Of a DNA stretch of 64,000 bases, positions 8,427 to 18,700 are shown piece by piece. The stretch is from Arsenophonus sp052174115 (GTDB lineage: Bacteria > Pseudomonadota > Gammaproteobacteria > Enterobacterales > Enterobacteriaceae), in the NCBI GenBank assembly GCA_052174115.1, contig JBQMRX010000001.1, positions 310,001 to 374,000 on the forward strand, written 5' to 3'. Each line of letters opens with the position of its first letter. Within the stretch, counting starts at the first letter, position 1. Under the pieces are notes generated by a model, which ran no database searches, was not told where the DNA came from, and was given only the letters and a program-made list of their open reading frames with translations. A program made the position numbers and the translations under genes.

Positions 8427-8545
8427 ATCTGGCAGATTCCCTACTCTCACATGGGGAAACCCCACACTACCATCGGCACTACGGCATTTCACTTCTGAGT
8501 TCGGCATGGGATCAGGTGGGGCCACCGCGCTATTGTCTGCCAGAT
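8427..8545 (-). rRNA. rrf: 5S ribosomal RNA (orphan)
   Basis: The minus strand carries a complete 5S sequence of about 119 bases. The terminal helix is ATCTGGCAG/CTGCCAGAT, and the core TAGCGCGGTGGCCCCACCTG, CATGCCGAACTCAGAAGTGA and CGATGGTAGTGTGGGGTTTC are enteric. No 23S or 16S sequence lies upstream: the next 650 bases are AT-rich and the next gene is purH on the other strand. In E. coli, murB is preceded by rrfB, the 5S gene of rrnB, and purH is next to the start of rrnE. This 5S therefore looks like the surviving end of an rRNA operon whose other genes were deleted. Confidence 0.96.
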
Positions 8546-9200
8546 AAATTGTATATTTATCCCTTTTTATATTTTTTCTTAATTTTATTGTAAAATTTTT
8601 TGAATTCTAATTTTTTGAAAAAATAAATTTTATTTTGTAATTAAAATATTTATAAATTTAAAATTAATTATATGAATTATCAACTTTAATACAATTTAAT
8701 ATCACTATACTTAAATATATAATTTTATTATTTATGTTGTTATTTTAATGATCTTAATTGTTATGTTAAAAATTATTAACAATTTTTATATAAAAACAAT
8801 ATTAATTATTTAATTGAAATAAATTGTTAAAAATAAAATTTTACAAAAATTATTTATTTTTTATTTTTAAAATAATTTAAGAAAATAAATAAAAATAATT
8901 TCATTAAATAAAATTATTTCAATATATAATATTTTTCATTTATAAAGTCAAGTATTTATTTTCTTTATATAGAATTTTTTTAATTTGATTTACTAAAAAT
9001 TGATTCTAATTAATACATTTATATTAACTTAATTTAAATTTATTATAAATTTTTTTATTATTAAAATTTAATAAGAAAACTTATTTTAAATAATTTATTT
9101 TAATTAAATAATTAAAGAATAAATTATTGTATAATATTAATTATTAATTAAAATTATTTATAAAAATAAAAATATTTTCTCATTCTAAGGAAATTATTTT
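8546..9200. other. Gap between the 5S gene and purH; site of lost 16S/23S genes
   Basis: The stretch is dominated by A/T runs with no readable 16S, 23S or tRNA sequence. It must hold a promoter for the 5S gene on the minus strand and one for purH on the plus strand. A TATAAT at 9130-9135 is a possible purH -10 element, without a convincing -35 partner. No PurR-like box is visible. Confidence 0.5.
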
Positions 9201-10790
9201 ATGTCACAATTTCATCTTATTCAACGTGCTTTATTAAGTGTTTTTGACAAAAAAGGTATTATTAAATTTGCTAAGGCTTTATCTAAACGTAATATTGAAC
9301 TTATTTCTACCGGTAACACAGCTAAGTTATTACTAGATGCTGGATTAACTATTGTAGAGATTTCTGATTATACTGGATGGTCAGAAATGATGGGTGGCCG
9401 CCTAAAAACACTTCATCCAAAAATACATGGTGGTATTTTAGGTAGACGCGGGAAAGATGATGAAATAATGAAGCAATATAAAATTATAAAAATTGATATG
9501 GTTGTTGTTAATCTTTATCCTTTTACTGAAACTATCATGAAACAAAATTGTACGATAGAAAATGCTATTGAGAGTATTGATATTGGTGGGTTAGCTATGA
9601 TTCGTTCTGCTGGTAAAAATTATAAAGATGTTGCTATTGTTATTAATAATAAAGATTATCATAAAATTATCGAAGAAATAGATAAGAATCAAAACTCTTT
9701 AACTGATATATATCGTTTTAATTTGGCGATTAAAGCATTTGAATATACTGCAGATTATGATAAAAAAATTGCTAACTATCTTAACAAACTAGCATCTTCT
9801 TATCATATTAAAAGTAATCAATCTTTAAGAAAATTTCCTTATACATTAAATCTTAATTTTATAAAACAACAAGATATGCGTTACGGTGAAAATGATCATC
9901 AATCTGCCGCTTTTTATATAGAAGAAAATGGAGTAAATGATTCTATCTCTACAGCAAAACAATTACAAGGTAAATCACTTTCTTATAATAATATTGCTGA
10001 TGCTGATACAGCCTTAGAATGCGTAAAAAGTTTTTCTAAACCAGCTTGTGTTATTGTTAAACATACTAATCCTTGCGGAGTTGCAGTTAGTACCGATATT
10101 TATAAAGCTTATGATTATGCTTTTAAAACTGATCCAACTTCTGCATTTGGTGGTATTATTGCATTTAATCGTGAATTAGATGAAAATACGGTTAAAATAA
10201 TTATTGAACGACAATTTGTTGAAATCATTATTGCACCTGCTATTAATGAAATTGCCTTATCAATACTTAAAAATAAACAAAATGTGCGTGTTCTAGTGTA
10301 TAATCAATGTTTTTCAACTATTTCAAGTTTAGATTTTAAACGCATTAATGGCGGTTTATTAGTACAAGATCGTGATCTAGAGTTGGTTACTAATGCTAAT
10401 CTACAAATTGTTTCTAAACGCCAACCAACGAAACGAGAAATAGAAAATACCTTATTTTGTTGGAAAGTAGCAAAATTTGTAAAATCTAATGCCATTGTTT
10501 GTTCTAAAAATAATATGACAATAGGTATTGGTGCTGGACAAATGAGTCGTATTTATTCAGTAAAAATTGCGTTATTAAAAGCGAAGGATGAAGGTTTTGA
10601 TCTTATGGAATGTGCAATGGCATCTGATGCTTTTTTTCCATTCAGAGATGCGATTGATACCGCGGCTGCAGCTGGCATAACTTGTATTATTCAGCCTGGT
10701 GGATCAATTCGCGATAATGAAATAATAGCTTCTGCTAATGAACATAATATCGTGATGATTTTTACTAAAATACGTCATTTACGGCATTAA
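9201..10790 (+). CDS. purH: Bifunctional AICAR formyltransferase / IMP cyclohydrolase
   Basis: PurH carries out the last two steps of de novo IMP synthesis. The 529 residues equal the enteric length. The N-terminal IMP cyclohydrolase domain (about 1-200) opens with ALLSVFDKKGIIKFAK and holds STGNTAKLL and GGRLKTLHPKIHGG. The C-terminal transformylase has the catalytic motif VKHTNPCGVA, DPTSAFGGIIAFN and IGIGAGQMSR, and ends ANEHNIVMIFTKIRHLRH. AAGGA lies 9 bases before the ATG. It is followed after 16 bases by purD, the usual purHD operon. Both are intact, so purine synthesis is probably retained. Confidence 0.97.
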   Translation: MSQFHLIQRALLSVFDKKGIIKFAKALSKRNIELISTGNTAKLLLDAGLTIVEISDYTGWSEMMGGRLKTLHPKIHGGILGRRGKDDEIMKQYKIIKIDMVVVNLYPFTETIMKQNCTIENAIESIDIGGLAMIRSAGKNYKDVAIVINNKDYHKIIEEIDKNQNSLTDIYRFNLAIKAFEYTADYDKKIANYLNKLASSYHIKSNQSLRKFPYTLNLNFIKQQDMRYGENDHQSAAFYIEENGVNDSISTAKQLQGKSLSYNNIADADTALECVKSFSKPACVIVKHTNPCGVAVSTDIYKAYDYAFKTDPTSAFGGIIAFNRELDENTVKIIIERQFVEIIIAPAINEIALSILKNKQNVRVLVYNQCFSTISSLDFKRINGGLLVQDRDLELVTNANLQIVSKRQPTKREIENTLFCWKVAKFVKSNAIVCSKNNMTIGIGAGQMSRIYSVKIALLKAKDEGFDLMECAMASDAFFPFRDAIDTAAAAGITCIIQPGGSIRDNEIIASANEHNIVMIFTKIRHLRH

Positions 10791-10806
10791 TTTAGGAACA
10801 AATAAA

Positions 10807-12093
10807 ATGAATATTTTAATCGTTGGAAATGGTGGTCGTGAACATGCTTTGGCATGGAAAGCAGCACAATCACCTCTTGCTGACAAAGTTTATGTTGCGC
10901 CAGGTAATGCTGGAACTAATCTAGAAAAAAATTTAATCAATATTGATATTTCAATAACAGATATTGATGGTTTACTTTATTTTGCAAAAAATAATAATAT
11001 TGGTTTAACAATTATTGGACCGGAAGTACCATTAATTTTAGGTGTTGTTGATATTTTTCAAAATGCTGGTTTAACGATCTTTGGTCCATGTAAAAATGCA
11101 GCAAAATTAGAGGGATCTAAAGTTTTTACAAAAGATTTCCTTACTCGCCATAATATCCCAACTGCTACTTATAAGAATTTTACAAAAGTTAAACCAGCAT
11201 TTATTTATTTAGAAAAAATAGGAACGCCGATTGTTATTAAAGAAGATGGATTAGCTGCAGGTAAAGGTGTTGTTGTTGCCACAACTTTAGAAGAAGCAAA
11301 AAATTCCGTTCAAAATATGCTTACAAGTAATAAGTTTGGAAAAATGAATCATCATATTATCATTGAAGAATTTCTTGAAGGTGAAGAGATTAGTTTTATT
11401 GTAATGGTTGATGGTGAGAATGTAGTACCTATGGCAATAAGCCAAGATCATAAACGTGTTAATAATAATGATAGTGGACCAAATACAGGTGGTATGGGTG
11501 CATATTCTCCTGTTCCTTTTATTACTAATATTATTTATAAACGTATAATGGACAAAATTATTTACCCTACTATACGAGGTATGGCGATTGAAGGTCGACG
11601 ATATCAAGGATTTTTATACGCAGGATTGATGATAGATAAGAAAGGAAATCCAAAAGTTATTGAGTTTAATTGCCGATTTGGTGATCCAGAAACACAACCT
11701 ATTATGATGCGTTTAAAGTCTGATTTAGTTAAACTTTGTTTAGCAGGTGCATCCGGTGAACTAGCCTTTAAAACATCATATTGGGATAAACGTTTTGCTT
11801 TAGGTGTTGTTATTGCAGCAGAGGGTTATCCAAAAGATTATCGAAAAGGAGATATTATTGAAGGAGTAATTAATAAAGAACAAACTGAAATATGTAAAAT
11901 TTTTCATGCTGGAACAAAATTAAGCGGTAATCTAATTATTACTAATGGAGGTCGAGTACTATGCGTTACCGCACTTGGAAAAACAATTTTTGATGCACAA
12001 AAAATTGCTTATAAACTAATTAAAAAAATATCTTGGACTGGTTGTTTTTATCGTACCGATATTGGTTATCGAGCAATAACTTATTTAAAATAA
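10807..12093 (+). CDS. purD: Phosphoribosylamine-glycine ligase (GAR synthetase)
   Basis: PurD joins glycine to phosphoribosylamine with ATP, the second step of purine synthesis. The 428 residues match the enteric 429. The start MNILIVGNGGREHALAWK is the family N-domain. The ATP-grasp region shows IKEDGLAAGKGVVVA, IEEFLEGEEISFIV, NDSGPNTGGMGAYSPVP and the metal-binding EFNCRFGDPETQ. The end RTDIGYRAI is complete. AGGA sits 10 bases before the ATG. It is the second gene of purHD and probably cotranscribed. Confidence 0.97.
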   Translation: MNILIVGNGGREHALAWKAAQSPLADKVYVAPGNAGTNLEKNLINIDISITDIDGLLYFAKNNNIGLTIIGPEVPLILGVVDIFQNAGLTIFGPCKNAAKLEGSKVFTKDFLTRHNIPTATYKNFTKVKPAFIYLEKIGTPIVIKEDGLAAGKGVVVATTLEEAKNSVQNMLTSNKFGKMNHHIIIEEFLEGEEISFIVMVDGENVVPMAISQDHKRVNNNDSGPNTGGMGAYSPVPFITNIIYKRIMDKIIYPTIRGMAIEGRRYQGFLYAGLMIDKKGNPKVIEFNCRFGDPETQPIMMRLKSDLVKLCLAGASGELAFKTSYWDKRFALGVVIAAEGYPKDYRKGDIIEGVINKEQTEICKIFHAGTKLSGNLIITNGGRVLCVTALGKTIFDAQKIAYKLIKKISWTGCFYRTDIGYRAITYLK

Positions 12094-13527
12094 AAAATAA
12101 AGTTTGTCTTATATTAAGTTTTTAAGAAAAAATTTTTATCTATAATTAATAATAATATATTAAATTTTTATGTTTCTAATAAAACAATAATTAAATTATT
12201 TATTTTTTTATATTATTTAATTTTAATTAAAAAAAATAAAACAGATATCATGTTTTCTAATACATGTTATAATTAACAATAAGAATACTAATATAATAAA
12301 TATTAATAATATTAAATACAATAAATTAAATTAATTGGACTTATCAAAATGATAAAAATTAATATTATTTTCAGTCAAAAACTTTTTATCATTTATATAT
12401 AAATTGATTAAAAAATACTTAATTATATTATTTTTTATAAATTTATTTACGGTTTTATATATATTAACTTAATTAATATCTTTATTATTTATAATAATAT
12501 TGATATATATAAATACATAAAATTCATTAATTTTAATATATATCTATAAAAATTTTTATCTTTATATTAAAAATTAGCGTTTATAGTATTTAAATAAATT
12601 TAATATCAATCTTATTAATCTTTTATTTCATAAAAATTATATCTTAATTTTTAATTATTATTAAATTTTATAATTTAGAACTAAAAAATAAACACTAAAT
12701 TTCTTATTTAATTTACTATTTTTTATGATAAATTAAATATCATTTAATTTACTTTATATAGTACCTTCTAGTATTTTTAAGTATAAATAAAATAATTTAT
12801 TTTATTTAAAAATAATTACTTTCTTAATAAAAAATATATTTTGTATATAAAAATTATTTATGTTAAAGAAATAATAATTAAAATATATAAATTTAAATAA
12901 ATAAACTATAAATATAACACATTTCAAATTATTTATTTAATAATTTTAAATAAATATAATTTTTTACTTAATTTTAAATTTATATTTAATTATTTTAACA
13001 TATAATTAACGTAAAAATTAAAAGTTTATATATATTTTAGTTTTAATTAAATAAAAATTTATTCATTATTATTGTTTAGTAAAATTAAAATTTTTTATTA
13101 TTTTATCAAAAGTTTCATAGTAATTATATAAGATAATATCTTATAAAAATTATTTAGTTATCTAATAAAAATAAAAATAATTAATTAATTTAAAAATTAT
13201 TAATTATTTTATTTAAAATATACATTATGATCATTATAAAAAATAATATTATAAAATATTTTCGAAAGATAACAATATTAAAGTATAAAAGTTTAGTTGC
13301 CATATAACTACTATCTCATTTAATAATACAAATAAAAATTATAATATATTAATATTATTGAAATTTTTGTTATAATATTTTATTAAAATTTAATATCAAT
13401 ATTAACAATAAAAATTAATGATAAATATATTATTTAAAATAATAATTTGTTTAATTTTTAACTTTTATTTATAAAAAAACATTTGTATAAATTATATTTA
13501 TTTATTAGCAATTTTAATAAATCTTTC
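12094..13527. other. 1.4-kb AT-rich region without a gene
   Basis: purD and hemE converge on this region. In E. coli several genes (hupA, yjaG, nfi and others) lie between them. None can be recognised here; frames are broken every few codons. A small repeat (GATAAAAA ... TTTTTATC) near 12350-12401 is the only structure I noticed. The region looks fully eroded. Confidence 0.6.
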
Positions 13528-14592
13528 TTATTTATGGTATATTTCTGATAATTTGTGTACTGAATTAATAAAATTTTTAACATTTTTAAGTGGTATATCC
13601 TGAGGAATACCATGACCTAAATTAAAAACATGACCGCTACCTTTACCAAATTGTGTTAAAATTGTTTTAACTTCATCTTCAATGCGTTTTTTTGAACCAT
13701 ATAATACAGAAGGATCCATATTTCCTTGTAATGCTACCTTATCTCCTACACGAAAACGAGCTTTTTCGATATCTATTGTCCAGTCAATACTTAATGCGTC
13801 ACAACCAGTTTTTGCCATTATTTCTAAAAGTTGACAGCCACCTTTAATAAATAGTGTTACTGGAATTTTATTGCCTTCATTTTCTCGCAGAAGACCATCA
13901 ATAATCTGATGTATATAATATAAAGAAAATTTATGATAATCTAAAGGACTTAATATACCACCCCAAGTATCAAAAATAATAACTGATTGAATACCTGCAC
14001 GAATTTGAGAATTTAAATAGAGAATAACACTTTTAGTTAATTTATCTAATAATAGATGTAATATTTTTGGATCTGTATACATTATTTTTTTTATATCAGA
14101 AAAAATTTTATTACTTCTTCGTTCAATCATATAAGCTGCTAATGTCCATGGGCTACCAGAAAAACCAATTAATGGTATTCTTTTTTTTAATGATTTTCGA
14201 ATCGCACGTATTGCATTCATTACATAAACTAATTCTTGTTCAGGATCAGGAATTGGCAGTTTTTTTATTTCAGATAAACAACGAATAGGATAGTGAAACA
14301 TAGGTCCTTCTTTTTCTGAAAAATAAAGACCTAATCCCATAGCATCAGGAATAGTAAGAATATCTGAAAAAAGAATTGCTGCATCTAATTGAAAACGATG
14401 TAAAGGTTGTAATGTTATTTCACAAGCTAATTCACTATTTTTACATAATGATAAAAAACTATTTGCTTGTTGACGAATTTTTTGATATTCAGGTAAATAA
14501 CGACCTGCTTGACGCATCATCCATACTGGAGTTTTATCAACAGGTTGCCGTAATAACGCGCATATATAACGATTATTTTTTAAAAATGACAT
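13528..14592 (-). CDS. hemE: Uroporphyrinogen decarboxylase
   Basis: HemE removes four carboxyl groups from uroporphyrinogen III to give coproporphyrinogen III in haem synthesis. The 354 residues match the enteric enzyme. The first signature RQAGRYLPEY is at residues 27-36 and the second, GFSGSPWTLAAYMIE, is near 143-157. DTWGG, ALQGNMDP and NLGHGIPQDIP are all present. A weak GGATG lies about 10 bases before the ATG. It stands alone, whereas the E. coli gene lies in a row with nudC, rsd and thiC. It is intact, so some haem-pathway capacity is likely, but the other hem genes are outside this window. Confidence 0.96.
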   Translation of the reverse strand: MSFLKNNRYICALLRQPVDKTPVWMMRQAGRYLPEYQKIRQQANSFLSLCKNSELACEITLQPLHRFQLDAAILFSDILTIPDAMGLGLYFSEKEGPMFHYPIRCLSEIKKLPIPDPEQELVYVMNAIRAIRKSLKKRIPLIGFSGSPWTLAAYMIERRSNKIFSDIKKIMYTDPKILHLLLDKLTKSVILYLNSQIRAGIQSVIIFDTWGGILSPLDYHKFSLYYIHQIIDGLLRENEGNKIPVTLFIKGGCQLLEIMAKTGCDALSIDWTIDIEKARFRVGDKVALQGNMDPSVLYGSKKRIEDEVKTILTQFGKGSGHVFNLGHGIPQDIPLKNVKNFINSVHKLSEIYHK

Positions 14593-15681
14593 AATTATAC
14601 ATCCATTAAAAATAATATTAAATTAATAATCATTATTATGATATTTAAAATTTTACTATAATCTATATAAATAACAACTTAATTATAAAATAATTAAGTT
14701 GTTATTTATATAGATTATTATTTTTTATTGTATAAAATTAATTTATTTTTAAATTAAAATAATAAATAGTATTAAAATATGATATCAATAAAAAATATTA
14801 ATTTAATAAAATTTATATTAATTAACTTATAATATTAAATGAAATGTTTAATAAATTACTATTTAATAAAAAATATTATTATAATTAATAATTTATTAAT
14901 TTATTTTTATTTTTTTAAATTATTTTAATCATATAATTTAATTTTTCTATATTTTATTTATTTAAATTTAATAACTATTCTTTATTAATAATTACTTAAT
15001 AAAAATTATTTCATTGTAATTTTAATGATTTTATGTGCTAATAATGTTTTATAAAATCGCAAATTTAATATATTTATAATAATAATAAATAAATCTACAT
15101 TAATTCTTAACTAAAGCTAATATCTAAATATTAAATAATAATAAATAAAATTAATTAAATAATTTATAAATATAATTTATTTAATTTTATAATTTTAAAT
15201 TTTTTATAATTTTTAATATCTATTACATATAAAAATTATTATAATAAATAAAATATAATTATAAAAATCATTTATTTTTTTTAAATAAATAGTTAATAAT
15301 CTAAAATTAAATTATAGTTCTAATTTTAAAAAACCATTAACTTTATTAAATTTTTATTTTAAAAATTTAATAAATGTAAATTATTACAATTAATTATAAT
15401 TTATTTTAAAATGTTAGTTATAAATTATTTTATTTTTATTAAATTATATAAGAAAAATATATCGTTAATAACAAAGTTATTTATTTTATTATTCTTTTAA
15501 TAAGGTAATTTTTAATAAATTATTTTATTTAAGTATTTTATTATTAATTTATTAAATCCAATATTTATAATAATTTATTATTAATTTAACTATATTAATT
15601 TACATATAATGGAAATTAAAAAATAAAAATATTTAATTAAAAATTAATAAAAACATAATTTTTTTATTATCAATAATTTTC
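14593..15681. other. 1.1-kb AT-rich region between hemE and the rpoC terminator
   Basis: There is no readable gene or RNA. It contains one remarkable perfect inverted repeat (14658-14718). Short GC-containing words near 15030-15060 (GTGCTAATAATG, AAATCGCAAA) may be the last traces of former genes. In E. coli the thiCEFGH genes and rsd/nudC occupy this interval. Confidence 0.5.
14658..14718. repeat. Perfect 29-bp inverted repeat with 3-base loop
   Basis: Positions 14658-14686 pair perfectly with 14690-14718 around the loop AAA; the arm includes ATAAATAACAACTTAATTAT. It sits 66 bases upstream of the hemE start on the far side from rpoC's end. A terminator left behind by a lost gene, or a bidirectional terminator, is my reading; the stem is much longer than typical enteric terminators. 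Confidence 0.7.
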
Positions 15682-15736
15682 ATAATTAAGCTATAAAAAT
15701 ACCCTCATTATGAGGGTATTTTTATAGCTTAATTAT
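15682..15736 (-). terminator. Terminator of the rpoBC operon
   Basis: A perfect 26-bp stem (15682-15707 with 15711-15736, loop TTA) starts 4 bases after the rpoC stop codon. The loop-proximal part is GC-bearing (ATACCCTCA / TGAGGGTAT). It ends the long rplKA-rplJL-rpoBC transcription unit on the minus strand. T runs lie within and just after the stem. Confidence 0.85.
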
Positions 15737-15740
15737 ATAG

Positions 15741-18700
15741 TTATTTATGATTTTTATAACAAAAATCTGCGTTTAATAATTCTGCTAAATTAGCAGTTGC
15801 TTCATCAACGCTAACTTGTGATGATTCAACAGATTCATTAACTATCTGACGATTACGTATCCGATCTTGATGATATGTATAACCTGTACCGGCAGGAATT
15901 AAACGACCAACAATAACATTTTCTTTCAAACCACGAAGTTCATCACGTTTTCCAGCAACTGCAGCTTCAGTAAGAACACGTGTTGTTTCTTGAAATGATG
16001 CTGCTGAAATAAAAGATTCTGTTGCTAAAGATGCTTTAGTAATACCTAATAAATCTCGACTAAAAATAGCGGGCATTTTACTTTCTTGCTCTAATTTCCG
16101 ATTCGCTACTTTAACACGAGCATATTCTACTTGTTCACCTTCCAAAAATTCAGAATTACCTGAATTAATAATTGTTACTTTACGTAACATTTGACGAACA
16201 ATAACCTCAATATGTTTATCATTAATTTTAACACCTTGTAAACGATAAACTTCTTGAACTTCATTTATGATATAACGAGCAACAGCATGCGTACCGCGTA
16301 AACGTAGAATATCATGCGGTGATTCAGGACCATCAGAAATTACATCTCCACGCTCGACTCGCTCACCTTCAAAAACATTAAGTTGACGCCATTTAGGAAT
16401 CATTTCTTCATACACATTATCACCATTTATTGATGTAATCATTAAACGTCGTTTACCTTTAGTTTCTTTTCCAAAAGAAATAATACCACTAATTTCAGCT
16501 AAAATAGCCAATTCTTTTGGTCTTCGAGCTTCAAATAAATCAGCAACTCGCGGTAAACCACCAGTAATATCTTTGGTACCACCTGATTCTTGTGGAATAC
16601 GAGCTAAAGTATCACCAATATTTATTACTGTATTATCATCCAATTGAACAATTGATTTACCTGGTAAAAAATATTGTGCTGGCATATCAGTACCAGGAAT
16701 TAATACATCATTACCTTTTACATCAACAACTCGTAATGCAGGACGCAAGTCCTTACTACCAGCAGTACGTTCAGAAGTATCAAGTACAACAATTGATGAC
16801 AAACCTGTTAATTCATCTGTTTGACGTATAATAGATTGCCCATCTGCCATTTCAGAAAAACGAATAATACCAGCAACTTCACTGATAATAGGCATGGTAT
16901 GTGGATCCCAATTTGCAACATTTTCATTAATATTAACTTTATCACCATCACCTTTATTAAGATGCGCACCATAAGGTACTTTATAACTTTCTTTTGTTCT
17001 TAAAAATACATCTACAACTCTTAATTCTGTATTACGAGAAGTAATAACAAAATAACCTTCAGAGTTTTTTACAAATTTAGCATTAATTAGTTTAATATTA
17101 CCTTTATTACGAACCTGAATACTCGATTCTGTAGCAGCGCGTGATGCAGCACCACCAATATGAAATGTACGCATTGTCAATTGTGTACCAGGCTCACCGA
17201 TTGATTGAGCAGCAATAACACCAACAGATTCACCTTTATTAATAATATGACCACGTGCTAAATCACGCCCATAACATTTAGCACAAACACCAAAATTAGT
17301 ATCACAACTTACAACAGAACGTACTTTTACACTATCAATAGAATTAACTTCAAGTTCGTCACACCATTTCTCACTTAATAATGTATTACGTGGTATTAAA
17401 ATATTACTTGTACCAGGTATTAATATATTTTCTGCTGTAACTCGACCTAAAACTCGTTCGCGTAAAGGTTCTTTAACATCACCGCCTTCAATAACTGGTG
17501 TCATTAAAATACCATCCAGAGTATTACAATCATCCTCAGTAACAACTAAATCTTGCGCAACATCAACTAAACGACGAGTTAAATAACCTGAGTTCGCTGT
17601 TTTTAAAGCTGTATCAGCTAAACCTTTACGTGCACCGTGAGTTGAAATAAAATATTGTAATACATTTAAACCTTCACGAAAATTAGCTGTAATTGGTGTT
17701 TCAATGATTGAACCATCCGGTTTTGCCATTAAACCACGCATGCCTGCCAATTGACGAATTTGTGCCGCAGAACCGCGTGCACCAGAGTCAGCCATCATGA
17801 AAATACTATTAAATGAAACCTGTTGTTCATCTTGACCATTACGGTTAATAACTGTTTCTGTTGATAAATTTTCCATCATTGCTTTTGCAACTCGTTCATT
17901 TGCCGCCGCCCAAATATCAATAACTTTATTATAACGTTCTCCAGCAGTAACTAGACCTGATTGAAATTGTTCTTGAATTTCAGCAACTTCAGTTTCAGCT
18001 TCAGCAATAATATTTGCTTTTTTTTCTGGTATTACCATATCATCAATACCAACAGAAGCACCAGAACGGGCAGCATAAGTAAAACCAGTATACATGATTT
18101 GGTCAGCAAAGATAACAGTTGATTTTAAACCTAAAACACGATAACAAGTATTAAGCATTCTAGAAATTTCTTTTTTACCCAAAGGTTGATTAACCAATGA
18201 GTATGGTAACCCTTTAGGTACAATCATTGATAAGATAGCTCGTCCAACCGTTGTATCCACTAAATTAGTTTCAACTTTAAGATTACCTTCGCTATCATAA
18301 ATTTCTTCTACAATACGTACTTTAACGCGAGCATGTAATGACGCTAGATCAGTGCGATAAACTCGCTCAGCTTCTTTTGGTCCAGATAATACCATACCTT
18401 CACCACTAGCATTTACAGAATCACGGGTCATATAGTATAAACCAAGTACAACATCTTGAGATGGTACAATAATAGGCTCACCACTAGCTGGTGATAAAAT
18501 ATTATTTGTTGACATCATTAACGCACGAGCTTCCAATTGTGCTTCCAAAGTTAATGGTACGTGAACAGCCATTTGATCACCATCAAAGTCAGCATTATAA
18601 GCAGCACAGACTAATGGATGTAATTGAATTGCTTTACCTTCAATTAAAATAGGTTCAAACGCTTGAATACCTAAACGATGTAATGTTGGAGCACGATTTA

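Noticed and set aside
12240..12280. CATG ... CATG repeat near 12250 as an operator
   Set aside because: Only four-base identities around a ten-base spacer; too weak in this composition.
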